NCBI GenBank assembly: GCA_038259455.1
Contig: JBBSOT010000017.1
Coordinates: forward strand, 1-31,070
Direction of reading: 5' to 3'
DNA from: CAMYMG01 sp038259455
Lineage (GTDB): Bacteria; Pseudomonadota; Alphaproteobacteria; Rhizobiales; Rhizobiaceae
DNA length: 31,070 nt
The notes under the pieces are model-generated. The model made no database searches, was not told the DNA's origin, and saw nothing but the letters and a program-made list of their open reading frames with translations. Positions 17,762 to 25,880 of the stretch are shown piece by piece. The first letter of the stretch is position 1. Each line of letters opens with the position of its first letter. Both the position numbers and the translations under genes were made by a program.

Positions 17762-17952
17762 TAACGCCTGCCGTCAAGCGGGAAGCGGTCGCACATCTTC
17801 AGGCCCTGCTTGATGTCAGCGAGCGGCGGGCGTGCAGGGTCATTGCGGCGGATCGGACGGTCATTCGCTACCAGTCGCGGCGCGGCGACGATGACGAGCT
17901 TCGCGAGAAGTTGCGCGAACTGGTACATCAGCGTCGGCGGTTCGGCTATCGA
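17758..17952 (+). pseudogene. IS3-family transposase OrfB, N-terminal fragment
   Basis: About 65 residues (TPAVKREAVAHLQ, then SERRACRVI and HQRRRFGYR) match the N-terminal region of IS3-family OrfB, upstream of the DDE integrase core. After FGYR the frame runs into unrelated residues (WIPPSFGPN) and stops at 18246, inside the next gene's territory. The core domain is missing. The join near 17952 marks a recombination or deletion point. Confidence 0.75.
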
Positions 17953-18050
17953 TGGATTCCCCCGAGTTTTGGACCGAACCTTCTTCCAAAGCATTGTGAT
18001 TCTGTAACCCTGAACAAACCCCAGGTTCATAATTGGAAAGGAGATAAGCG

Positions 18051-18263
18051 TTGGCGAAATATTCAGTCGGAGATCAGGTCAGTTGGAATTCTGAGGCAGG
18101 CAGAGTCAGCGGACATATTTCGAAAGTCCACGAAAAGGAATTCGAGTTCAAAGGCCGGACGCATCATGCAACGGAAGACGAACCTCAGTATGAGATCGAA
18201 AGCGACAAGACCGATCACGTCGCGGCCCATAAAGAAAGTGCACTGAGAAAGCTTAAAAACTGA
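18051..18263 (+). CDS. DUF2945 / HVA1-like small protein
   Basis: A 70-residue protein: AKYSVGDQVSWNSEAGRVSGHI, then VHEKEFEFKGRTHHATEDEPQYEIESD and HKESALRKL. This is the typical layout of the DUF2945 (HVA1, TUDOR-like) family, small soluble proteins of unknown biochemical role. It starts at TTG 18051, 7 nt after an AAAGGAG ribosome site at 18037-18043, so the non-ATG start is well supported. Its stop overlaps the DUF488 start (TGATG). In related bacteria such genes often sit in stress or DNA-repair neighbourhoods; that is background and cannot be seen here. The ribosome site lies just beyond the IS3 join. Confidence 0.8.
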   Translation: MAKYSVGDQVSWNSEAGRVSGHISKVHEKEFEFKGRTHHATEDEPQYEIESDKTDHVAAHKESALRKLKN

Positions 18264-18940
18264 TGGCGACCTTCCACACGATCGGTCATTCGAACCGTGA
18301 GCCCGAAGTGGTCATCGCGATGCTGAACGATGCCGGAGTGACGATGCTCGCGGACGTACGGGCCTTTCCTCGGTCGCGATCCAACCCGGCATTCAATGTC
18401 GATAGCTTTCCGGTCCTCCTCAAAAAGGAGAATATGACATATCGTCATTTTGAACGTCTCGGGGGGCGCAGAGGGAAACAGCCGGATATCGACGATGAAT
18501 TGAACGCGTTCTGGCGAGTGCAGAGCTTTCACAATTATGCGGATTATGCACTTACCGGGGAGTTCCAGTCGGCGTTACGCGAATTGGAGGATATCGGAGC
18601 CAAGCAATTCGTAGCGCTTATGTGCTCCGAGGCCGTATGGTGGCGCTGTCATAGACGCTTGATCACTGACTATCTTCTCGCGCGACAACACCGGGTCAAA
18701 CATCTGATGGCTCCTGGACGATATCAAGAGGCGGTACTAGGCAAAGGCGCCGAAATTCAACCGGATGGTCGTGTGGTTTACCCCGGCAATGCAGTCGGTG
18801 ACGATCACCCTCCGCACTCGCCGGATCCTGTACCCTTATGTCGACACGAATCTTTGGCATACCGCGAAAACCGGGCTAGGGCGCGCCAACTTGGTCAGGA
18901 GACTCGTTCAAGCAAATCGCCAGATGAAACAACCTCGTAG
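18263..18940 (+). CDS. DUF488 family protein with aberrant C-terminal tail
   Basis: 225 residues. The N-terminal TIGHSNREPE, DVRAFPRSRSNPAF, RHFERLGGRRG and the cysteine/histidine motif MCSEAVWWRCHRRLITDYL near residue 120-140 are diagnostic of DUF488, a family of unknown function with conserved Arg, Cys and His. Family members normally end shortly after the VVYP strand. Here, about 50 more residues of proline/arginine-rich, non-family sequence follow from around residue 173. Another frame across the same stretch (RTRRILYPYVDTNLWHTAKTG) looks more protein-like, so the tail may be read out of frame through a fused remnant. The core could still fold. It is translationally coupled to the DUF2945 gene. 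Confidence 0.75.
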   Translation: MATFHTIGHSNREPEVVIAMLNDAGVTMLADVRAFPRSRSNPAFNVDSFPVLLKKENMTYRHFERLGGRRGKQPDIDDELNAFWRVQSFHNYADYALTGEFQSALRELEDIGAKQFVALMCSEAVWWRCHRRLITDYLLARQHRVKHLMAPGRYQEAVLGKGAEIQPDGRVVYPGNAVGDDHPPHSPDPVPLCRHESLAYRENRARARQLGQETRSSKSPDETTS

Positions 18941-18962
18941 AGATCGCGGCCCAAGCATCTGA
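18790..18962 (+). pseudogene. Possible remnant of an unidentified gene
   Basis: In a frame different from the DUF488 gene, the sequence reads RTRRILYPYVDTNLWHTAKTG, then LGRANLVRRLVQANRQMKQPRRD, and stops at 18962. Its composition is like a real protein C-terminus and it has no start of its own. I do not recognise the family. It may be the 3' end of a gene joined to DUF488 by deletion. Confidence 0.3.
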
Positions 18963-19465
18963 CCGGCTCACCAGAGGCTGTCTTCCAACCTTGAGCACCA
19001 AGATGCTTACGCAAACCCATCTCAGTGTTTTCTATGACAATGAACCGAAACCAGATAACTCGAACCTCGCGATCTGCGCCGTTCCGGCACCTAATTTCCT
19101 CAAGCAACTCTTGCTGAACGTCATCCATGACGGGTGCTACCTCACTTCAACTGCGGGTCTGGCAGACCAGCCATCTCGTACAATGCCAATATTGGCCGGC
19201 CCTATTCCGACCATTCGTCAACATTCAATCAAATCTGAATGAACCTCCGCTTTCGGGAAGCTGATTTCGCCAGCGCTACGTCGCCTTGTCGGCAGTATTT
19301 GCCGTTCAGTAGTGTTTTGCATTTCACCAAACGCAGTCTGTCGGCTTATCGCTGGTTTTGATAAAAAAAGACCGTCACGAAGCGATCCAATTGCAGCCAA
19401 TCGTCACATCGCACCTTGATTCCGAAAGCCGCCGCGCGCACCATTCCTACAACGGAGAGTTGAGA
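18963..19465. other. Stretch without a supported gene
   Basis: An open frame at 18991-19242 begins with TTG, lacks a ribosome site and shows no family features, so I do not call it. The remainder has stops in all frames. No RNA gene or repeat was recognised. Confidence 0.5.
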
Positions 19466-19588
19466 TGCATATCCCAGAAGGTTTCGCAGTCGTAACACCT
19501 TACATCTTCGCGAATGGTAGCGAAGATTATGTTAAGTTTCTCGAAGCCGCGGTTTGTCAGCGGCTCCCTCGGACATTCCTTATTTAGT
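19466..19588 (+). pseudogene. VOC (glyoxalase-like) family protein, truncated after ~30 codons
   Basis: After an ACGGAG ribosome site, ATG 19466 opens MHIPEGFAVVTPYIFANGSE, then DYVKFLEAA. This is the usual start of PhnB/VOC-type proteins of about 130-160 residues. Similarity ends near 19556, and the frame stops at 19588 after unrelated residues (VCQRLPRTFLI). The gene has been cut by the sequence that leads into the relaxase module, so the break probably marks an insertion or deletion boundary. I see no 3' half elsewhere in the window. Confidence 0.65.
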
Positions 19589-19676
19589 CATTCTCTCCAG
19601 CTTCCAAGAGGGTCCTTATTCAGTAACGGATTGCGGCCAGACTACAGCCCATCGCGCCCTCACGCGAAGATCGGGT

Positions 19677-22600
19677 TCAAAGTTCCCTTCCGAGGGACTG
19701 CTGGTATGCATGAGATAACTGGCGCGCCTTTTCATTGAAGGCTTCAAAATCCCTTTCGAAACGTGCGCGTATCTTCGGCTCCAATTCTTCGATTATCGCT
19801 CTCGCGGCAGGGTTCCGCTGGATCGCTCCTGCGGCATTGCAGCGCGCGCCATAATCCTGCTTGCGATCTTCGTCCATCCACAGGTCGATCTTGTCATTGA
19901 GGCCGCGGACCAGTTCTCTGGAAGGCCTCTTCGGTCTGGCCCTAGCTGTATGTGCGTCAAAATCGAAAGTGTCGAACGCGTCCATCGGCCGAGCGTTCTT
20001 TTCACGCTCGATCCTGCGCCGCGCTTCTTCAGCGGCTTCACGCTTGTCAACAGGGTCTTCTCCAAGATATTTTGCCTTCCCGATATCGTTTTCAGCCGGA
20101 TCTAGCGGACTTTCATCGTAGTAGTTGAATCTTAACTTGCCGTTCTCATCGATATAGCACACCGGCTGCTCCTCTGCCTCCGTCATTTGGGTCGCGATGG
20201 GGCCATTTTTTTTGCGATCATTTTCTAGGTTTCGCGCATTGCTGGCCTGCCTGGCATCACCGTTCTGAACTGCCGCGAGGTCAAACTTCTGTGTCTCCTC
20301 TTGAGCGCTTTCCGCGCCCTTGACTAAAGCTAGAGCAACTTCTTTGGATGTCGTCGCGTTCATCTGAAGGTTCGTGACAATGGCCGGCTTCGTATGAGCC
20401 CTTAGCTGCGCACTATCGACCTTTGAATTGTGGTTCGAAAGTGCCGGTGATGGAAGCTTATCGAGTGCCTCGAATATTGCGTTTCTCATTGCGCGAAGTA
20501 CTTGCCGGTCGCGGCACATATTGATGGCAATTTGTTGCATTTCATCGGGGGCTTCGGCTGCAAGCCCCCACGCCTCTCCGGGCGAAAAGTCTTGAACCAG
20601 TTCCGGCATCTCGTTGACAAACGCAATGAGCCGCTTCGCCGCGACATCATGCTTGTCGATCAAACGGCGAATTCGCTGCTGCGCCTGTGGGTTCGAAACC
20701 TTCAGCGTTTCTGGAAGCTCTAGCGAGACCTGATCATTCTTCTCGAAGGTGACCATTGTCGTACCTTGATCTGTTACGACTGTTGGCCTGAGATGGTGCT
20801 TGGCGACGATTTCGATGATTTCGGAGGCAAGGTCCTCCTCCCGCTCGGTCCGTTTAGCTGCAAGCGTGTCTGCTACGTACCTGATGACCACTGGATCGCT
20901 TCCGAAGTCATGGAAGGCTGCCTGGAGCCCGAGATCCGAACTGGAAAAAAGGTACCGCTTGTTAAGCGCCAACGAGAGATCGTCGACGTCGATGTTTTCG
21001 CGCGGCTTGAGCAATTCAGGGTGTTTCACAATTGCTCGGCCTAGATCGTCAAGCTGTCGATCCTGCGCATCTTTCGTAGGTTGCAATCTTGCCTTGATGG
21101 AACTGGTGCTGGAAGATTTGATGTACGCAAGCTCGTCTGCGTTGGCGTCCACTGGAATTATCCACTCGCGATATTGGGTAAGGCGGCGTTTTTCGTAAAT
21201 TATGTTCTCGACAAAGCGATTGAGTTTCTCAGCCTCTCTCGCTGCGTCCTCTTTCAAAATGCGCAATCTAATTGCCTCAGCCTTTTGGCGTTCCTCGGCT
21301 AGCCGCTTCTCCTCTTGAGTTTTTAGCGCAACTTCAGCGGCTGCCGTGATTTCAGGCCCACCGCCAAACCAGGCAAAGTTGGCTTTTAGGCTGGCCTGCA
21401 TAACTTGCAGTTCGTATCTTTCCGGAATGCCGTGCCCGTCGCCTTGTGCCCGCAGAACAAGGGCACTCGGGTCGGCAAGCAGGCGCCTGACGACGTCCGC
21501 GATAGCCTCGTCTTGGCGGAATTTGGCTTGCCGGAGCGAGTTCTGATGAATGAGGTACTTAGAGTCTTCGACCAGCGATCTTTCCTGTTCGGATTGGTAG
21601 GCTTCAGGCGCGATACGGCCGGCTTTATCAACAACCAAGCGGCGCTGACTGGTGATCAAGTGCGCAACAAATCGCGCTACGTCTGACGGGGCTTCAGCAA
21701 TCGCTTGGGGCCGTGCCGGTTGGTGCTGCGGTTTCGCGGCAAGAGAAGGTAAAGGCTCTTCAGTGGTCGGCACGAGAACGATCTTGCCCTGCTGGATTTG
21801 CCGCAACAAGGCGAGGTGTTCACCGGCTGCAATCTTCGCATCAGCGGCCGCCTTGGCCGATCTGGCGGGAAGAGAAAGGTGATTGCCCAATTCGTAGTCC
21901 AGCTCCGCTACGTAAGCACACGCTTCGGCAATATGTTTGGTGGCGTTCGCAAACCGGGTGCGGGCACCGACCAGCTTTGCTGGCGAGTCCGAGTAACTCT
22001 CAATGTCGGTCTCGGCGCACCTTGCAAGGGCGCGCTGACGCTTGATGATCATGAAGGGCCGTGACTTCAACCGTGCGATGTGTTCCTTGGCGGAGTCGGC
22101 TTCAAAATTCTTTTGAACGGCCTCAATTCGTGCTTTGCCATATTCAAGGAGGGCGGCATCGAACATTTTGTCCAGTTCTGGCGTTCGGTGGGAAGATCGA
22201 TGGTACCGGCGCGTCAGCGCTTGTTCTCGCTTTGACAGCCGTACGAGGCCTGCTTGCTTAGATTTCTCCAGTAGGCTTACTCGGTAGTCCCAATTGGATT
22301 GCTCGTTTGCCGCGCCTGTACGAGTTGGCTTGCCCTGCATTTCCCGTGACGACTGATCCTTGAATAGCTTCTTCTCAGGAACCTTGTCTATTTCCAGATC
22401 CTCGAAAGATCCCGCGTGATAGGAGGCTGGTAAGCCGGCTTTGACGAGCTGGTCGTTGACTGCTTCCGCTGCACGCTTGCGAAGGTGTTCAAACCAGTCT
22501 GACTGGGTTACCCGGTGGCACTTCAGTTGCCGGAAGGGGCGAGAGACTTTCCAATTGCCGCTCTTCTTCTTCTGGTACCGAACCTCCACTTCGAAATCCC

Positions 22601-23891
22601 ATTTTCCGACAAATTCTTCAGGCAGAGGCGCGTCATAAGGCCAGGCCCGGTACTGCAACCTGATCTGGGCTGCAGTTTTCGGAAGTTCGCCGGTTCCATT
22701 AGCGACCGCCTTTAGGATCGCCTTCTGTGTCGGAGCCTTCATATGATTATCCCGGTTGCCTGTCATGAGGCTTGCAGGGCGCGAATAGTAAATCACGTGA
22801 AAATGAACATTCTTGGGATCGTTATTGACGTCAGCCGAGTGCAGCACGGCAATATAAGGCAGGCGGTACTGCGCGAAGACCAGACAGAATTCCTTCAGTG
22901 CCGCCGCGCGCTGCTCGACAGTGAGGCTGGCCGGCATCTCGCCTTCAATACGATGATAAATTTGCGGTGAAGACCCTTGATCCAAACAAACTGTGTTGGC
23001 CCAGCGCTTGGTGTTCATCCTCCAGCCCTGCGCGCAAAGGGCTCTGCGTGTGGCAAAATGTTCATCGTCCGGTACGACGACCCAGCTCGATTTGTCCCCG
23101 ATCTTGGCCCCCTTTAGATGGGCTTGGTCGCTGCCATCTTGTGGCAGTTGCGCAAGTGCGTTTTCGATCGCGCTGGTGATTTTGGCTGGTAAGGTAGGAT
23201 CGGCGAGAAGTTTGCGATAAAATTCCGGCTCCCCTTTAACATTCAGTTTGAGGCTTCTGCCCCTTGTCTCTCCACAGCAACTGTTCTCGGATGCTTCCAT
23301 TTTCTCATGGAAGTCCTGGCGCACTTTCGCGTCTGCGCTGATGTTGCTCAGGATCGGCGCGGTTTCAGTAGGTTCAAGTGCCGCTTCCCGCTCTATGTAC
23401 AGACCTTGTTCGGCTCCGTTAATCGAGGCTGAGACTGCCATGACCGAAACGGCAGCCTCTCTGATGATGTAGAGGTCGTGGACACCCGCTGGCGCAAGGT
23501 GGCCCTTGCTGATGTCACGGGCTGTCACGCTTGTATGGCGAATGTGAAATGTGCTTTGGCCCGAGGCTGAGATGGGCCGAATTTTCCTTGAGACAGGCAC
23601 TCCCATCCCGGAAGCTGGGGAGCCTGAAGGCTTCAGGGCACGTTCGCCGTTCTTGCGCTTGATGTCCGTGCCCGGTTCGGAATCGATGTCGCTAGACGGC
23701 TTGACTGCTTTGCCTCCTACGCACCCGGTGATGTGCCCATCTTTGACGACACCCTGCTCATGAGAAAGCTTGGTGGAGAGAACGTTGGCCGCAGTCTTGG
23801 CTCTGAGAACCTTCTCATCCGCATATTTTGTAAGCTTCTGCAGATCGCTCGAAGGCGTATTCTGAGCTGAGGATGCGCTGGCTTTTTTCAT
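19677..23891 (-). CDS. Large MobA/MobL-like conjugative relaxase
   Basis: 1404 residues. The metal-binding three-histidine motif is at 351-366: HSADVNNDPKNVHFHV (H351, H363, H365), matching H..D...N.H.H of MobA/MobL (MOBQ-type) relaxases. Around residue 490 the stretch ASYHAGSFEDLEIDKVPEKK resembles the family's D-RSY-x-GIDREP region. Residues 108-172 (FHIRHTSVTARD, HDLYIIREAA, GLYIEREAA) probably hold the N-terminal relaxase strands and candidate catalytic tyrosines. The long C-terminal ~800 residues are charged and helical, with coiled-coil character around 900-950, and no helicase Walker motif was spotted. Such enzymes nick oriT and lead the strand into a recipient. The histidine motif lies unusually far from the N-terminus. 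ATG 23891 has no clear ribosome site, so the true start may be later. Confidence 0.75.
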   Translation of the reverse strand: MKKASASSAQNTPSSDLQKLTKYADEKVLRAKTAANVLSTKLSHEQGVVKDGHITGCVGGKAVKPSSDIDSEPGTDIKRKNGERALKPSGSPASGMGVPVSRKIRPISASGQSTFHIRHTSVTARDISKGHLAPAGVHDLYIIREAAVSVMAVSASINGAEQGLYIEREAALEPTETAPILSNISADAKVRQDFHEKMEASENSCCGETRGRSLKLNVKGEPEFYRKLLADPTLPAKITSAIENALAQLPQDGSDQAHLKGAKIGDKSSWVVVPDDEHFATRRALCAQGWRMNTKRWANTVCLDQGSSPQIYHRIEGEMPASLTVEQRAAALKEFCLVFAQYRLPYIAVLHSADVNNDPKNVHFHVIYYSRPASLMTGNRDNHMKAPTQKAILKAVANGTGELPKTAAQIRLQYRAWPYDAPLPEEFVGKWDFEVEVRYQKKKSGNWKVSRPFRQLKCHRVTQSDWFEHLRKRAAEAVNDQLVKAGLPASYHAGSFEDLEIDKVPEKKLFKDQSSREMQGKPTRTGAANEQSNWDYRVSLLEKSKQAGLVRLSKREQALTRRYHRSSHRTPELDKMFDAALLEYGKARIEAVQKNFEADSAKEHIARLKSRPFMIIKRQRALARCAETDIESYSDSPAKLVGARTRFANATKHIAEACAYVAELDYELGNHLSLPARSAKAAADAKIAAGEHLALLRQIQQGKIVLVPTTEEPLPSLAAKPQHQPARPQAIAEAPSDVARFVAHLITSQRRLVVDKAGRIAPEAYQSEQERSLVEDSKYLIHQNSLRQAKFRQDEAIADVVRRLLADPSALVLRAQGDGHGIPERYELQVMQASLKANFAWFGGGPEITAAAEVALKTQEEKRLAEERQKAEAIRLRILKEDAAREAEKLNRFVENIIYEKRRLTQYREWIIPVDANADELAYIKSSSTSSIKARLQPTKDAQDRQLDDLGRAIVKHPELLKPRENIDVDDLSLALNKRYLFSSSDLGLQAAFHDFGSDPVVIRYVADTLAAKRTEREEDLASEIIEIVAKHHLRPTVVTDQGTTMVTFEKNDQVSLELPETLKVSNPQAQQRIRRLIDKHDVAAKRLIAFVNEMPELVQDFSPGEAWGLAAEAPDEMQQIAINMCRDRQVLRAMRNAIFEALDKLPSPALSNHNSKVDSAQLRAHTKPAIVTNLQMNATTSKEVALALVKGAESAQEETQKFDLAAVQNGDARQASNARNLENDRKKNGPIATQMTEAEEQPVCYIDENGKLRFNYYDESPLDPAENDIGKAKYLGEDPVDKREAAEEARRRIEREKNARPMDAFDTFDFDAHTARARPKRPSRELVRGLNDKIDLWMDEDRKQDYGARCNAAGAIQRNPAARAIIEELEPKIRARFERDFEAFNEKARQLSHAYQQSLGREL

Positions 23892-23912
23892 AATGACTAA
23901 TTGTCAAACGAT

Positions 23913-23928
23913 TAGATCAATAGATCAA
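23913..23928. repeat. Tandem 8-bp repeat TAGATCAA x2
   Basis: Two adjacent copies of TAGATCAA lie about 20 bp upstream of the relaxase start, in the gap shared with the divergent gene. Minus-strand TTGACA-like sequence sits between them and the start. The position suggests a regulator-binding site controlling the relaxase promoter, but there is no direct evidence. Confidence 0.45.
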
Positions 23929-24028
23929 TAGAAATCATGAAATTCTTTTAGTTTCCAATTGGAAATATAGAAAGAGGATTGGCGACATATCCCGAAGACT
24001 TCAGCTGGATGACTTGATGCCAATAAAC

Positions 24029-24067
24029 GCACAAAGGGGTGGGAGTGAAACGTGCACCCCTTTGTGC
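24029..24067. other. Candidate oriT: 13-bp inverted repeat
   Basis: GCACAAAGGGGTG at 24029-24041 and its exact complement at 24055-24067 flank a 13-nt spacer. It sits in the 333-bp non-coding gap upstream of the relaxase gene, the usual place for an origin of transfer. AACGTGCACCCCT at the right arm resembles the RSF1010-type MOBQ nick region TAAGTGCGCCCT. The identity as oriT is inferred. A regulator operator or a terminator for neither gene are the alternatives. Confidence 0.5.
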
Positions 24068-24224
24068 TGAATTGCGCCTAAAAAGATCCCTCTGTTTTGA
24101 GATTATTGTAAAAATCTCAGCAAACTTTTAACTTGCTTCATGCTAAAAATTTGACATCAAGCCTGCGCTGTGGCTACGTTGATGATATTTGAAACGCATA
24201 AATCAAGTATTATGAGGGTCTGAT

Positions 24225-25106
24225 ATGAAGGCGATTGCCAGATTGAATCTGCGCAGCGGAAAGCTCGAACGTCCTTGGCGGACCCGCAAACATCAGTTTG
24301 TTTTGCAGCGCGATGGTAGGAGCCGCGAAACTCTGGCGGATGATTATGAGGAAGCGGTAGGGAAGGTATTGGAGGGATACTCCATCCGAATGTCGGATGG
24401 TCGCTCTCCGCCGACGCTGGTGACGCCCCTGTCTCTGACAATTGATGAAGCCGCCGGCACTCCGAAAGATCAGCTGTGGGCGTATACGATGCCCGAGCCC
24501 CCATTCTCGCGTGTGACCCTTGAAATCGATATTCGCGCCGCGCTTGTCGCAAAAGCCGCGCAAATATATTGGATCGCGGGTCCGAAGGTCGCCGATAAGT
24601 TCCTAGGCACCCATTTGAACCTCAGCGATGTCGAAGCCACGGGAAAACTTCTGAAGCTGGCGACGTCGCCTTTTGCGCGTGTTGTGTTTGAGGCCTACGA
24701 TAGCGCCTTCCGAATTGGCAATGCGCCCACATTGCCGAAATCGGACAACGACCGGCTTGCGACATACATTGCGGCTTTCACATCTGGCGCCCGGGAGCCT
24801 CACCTGAGCCCAGCGGATTGTCTGGACAGTCCGCTTCAGCGGACAATGCTGGCGGCCTATTGGCGAGGGCTCATTCGTAGCGGCAAGCTCTTCAACGATG
24901 CCTTGCTTGATGCTCCTCCGATCCGCCGACTGGCGGTATTGGCATCGATGACGGAAGCCGCAGTCCGCAACGCGCTGGCAAAAGAAAAGGTGAAACTGCC
25001 TTTAAAAGCCGATGATCACGATCGAGTTATAGCGTGGCTTGAGCGTACCAGGGGTTTCACGCCGCTTCGTGAAGATGAACGATATTGGCCAGCAACGGAT
25101 TGTTAA
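24225..25106 (+). CDS. Uncharacterised protein, divergent from relaxase
   Basis: 293 residues, not recognised. The N-terminus is basic (LNLRSGKLERPWRTRKHQF). The middle is mixed alpha/beta with IDIRAALVAKAAQIYWIAGPKVADKFLG. The C-terminal ~60 residues, RRLAVLASMTEAAVRNALAKE through DHDRVIAWLERTRGFTPLRE, look like a helix-turn-helix DNA-binding unit of the kind found in plasmid and phage accessory proteins. GAGGG lies upstream of ATG 24225, and a TTGACA at 24148-24153 could be its -35. It is divergent from the relaxase across the candidate oriT, so a role as relaxosome accessory or regulator is a reasonable guess. No membrane segments or signal peptide were seen. Confidence 0.7.
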   Translation: MKAIARLNLRSGKLERPWRTRKHQFVLQRDGRSRETLADDYEEAVGKVLEGYSIRMSDGRSPPTLVTPLSLTIDEAAGTPKDQLWAYTMPEPPFSRVTLEIDIRAALVAKAAQIYWIAGPKVADKFLGTHLNLSDVEATGKLLKLATSPFARVVFEAYDSAFRIGNAPTLPKSDNDRLATYIAAFTSGAREPHLSPADCLDSPLQRTMLAAYWRGLIRSGKLFNDALLDAPPIRRLAVLASMTEAAVRNALAKEKVKLPLKADDHDRVIAWLERTRGFTPLREDERYWPATDC

Positions 25107-25229
25107 GTCGTTCTGCGGTGATTAATTGTTTGCCTACTTCGCACTGATGCGCTGGCATCCGCCTAAGAAGCCGACCCTATGCGTATCAGGTTGATCCGCC
25201 GCAAGCTGACGCTCCTTTAGAGCGTCTTC

Positions 25230-25880
25230 CTACCATTCTGGTTCATATCCGCATGAGCTGAAGTAGTTGGCGCATTCGTCTGGCTGGAAGATGTCGACGA
25301 GCCTGCCGATCATATCCCACAGTCCGCTGACGGTCCGCTCGCTCGCCCTTCTTGCAGCGGCCGTGGCTGCGGGTCATATTCGTTGCCGTCCACGTCTCAT
25401 CGATGAACACGAGACGCTCCGGCTCCAGATCGAGCTGCTCGTTGAACCAGTGCCGCCTCTGTTTCAGGACGTCGGGACGGTCCTGCTCGATCGCGTGACC
25501 GGTCTTTTTTTTCGTGTAATCCCGTGGCGATCGAAAAACTTCCACAAGGTCCCGGTCCCAATGTTTATGCCGCGATTAGCAAGACCGGACTGGATCTCGC
25601 CGAGCGTGATGTCTACTTGCTCCTCCAGCAGCGCCATGATCTCCTCGGCGTGGACGTCGGTCTTCGATGAGCGCTGGTCCCCGCCAGGCTTTCTGGCAAT
25701 TGCGCGCCCATGATCGCGCGCAAGCTGATGCCAGCGGATCGCGCTCGCCACGCTCACTCCGAAACGCGCAGCAGCACCGCGACGGCTCAGACCCACTTCA
25801 ATCGCCGCGACGACCCGTTCACGCAAATCCTGCGATAGTGCTTTGGTCATCCATCCTGGTCTCCGCACCAGCACGGATCC
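25230..25880 (-). mobile_element. IS630-family element with internal deletion
   Basis: Reading leftward, a transposase first half (ATG 25850, MTKALSQDLRERVVAAIEVG) carries an HTH. An A8 slippery run at 25505-25512 then switches frame to the DDE region VFIDETWTATNMTRSHGRC. Just after KKGER, homology jumps to the family's extreme C-terminus: ERTVSGLWDMIGRLVDIF, then DECANYFSSCGYEPEW, ending at TAG 25230-25232 and out of register with the first part. Most of the catalytic core is deleted. The distal end joins the IS200-type remnant near 25880. Terminal repeats were not resolved, so the limits are approximate. Confidence 0.75.
25250..25850 (-). pseudogene. IS630-family transposase, deleted and frameshifted
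   Basis: The first frame (MTKAL... to GTLWKFFDRHGITRKK) is the DNA-binding half. At the A8 run the -1 frame continues as SPRDYTKKKTGHAIEQDRP and reaches the first catalytic aspartate region FIDETW. Slippage at such runs is a known expression route in IS630-like elements. The remaining DDE residues are lost by the deletion, and the downstream residues (DRQRTVGYDRQ...) are an out-of-frame reading of the C-terminal end. The protein cannot be active. Confidence 0.75.

Larger units (their letters stand above)
17469..17952 (+). mobile_element. IS3-family insertion sequence, truncated
   Basis: The probable left terminal repeat starts TGACCCCCTGATTTTCC at 17469. It contains orfA (17528-17761) and the start of orfB (from 17758), overlapping by 4 nt as in IS3-family elements that frameshift. 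Homology ends abruptly after orfB residues HQRRRFGYR near 17952. No matching right end is found, so the integrase catalytic core is lost and the copy cannot move by itself. Confidence 0.8.

Noticed and set aside
18991..19242. 83-residue open frame
   Set aside because: TTG start without a ribosome site, no recognisable motif and no partner genes.
23913..23928. CRISPR-like or iteron array
   Set aside because: Only two 8-bp copies without spacers; too few for an array or a replication origin.
24029..24067. Inverted repeat as a rho-independent terminator
   Set aside because: It lies upstream of both flanking genes, which diverge from it, and has a 13-nt loop without a U-tract.
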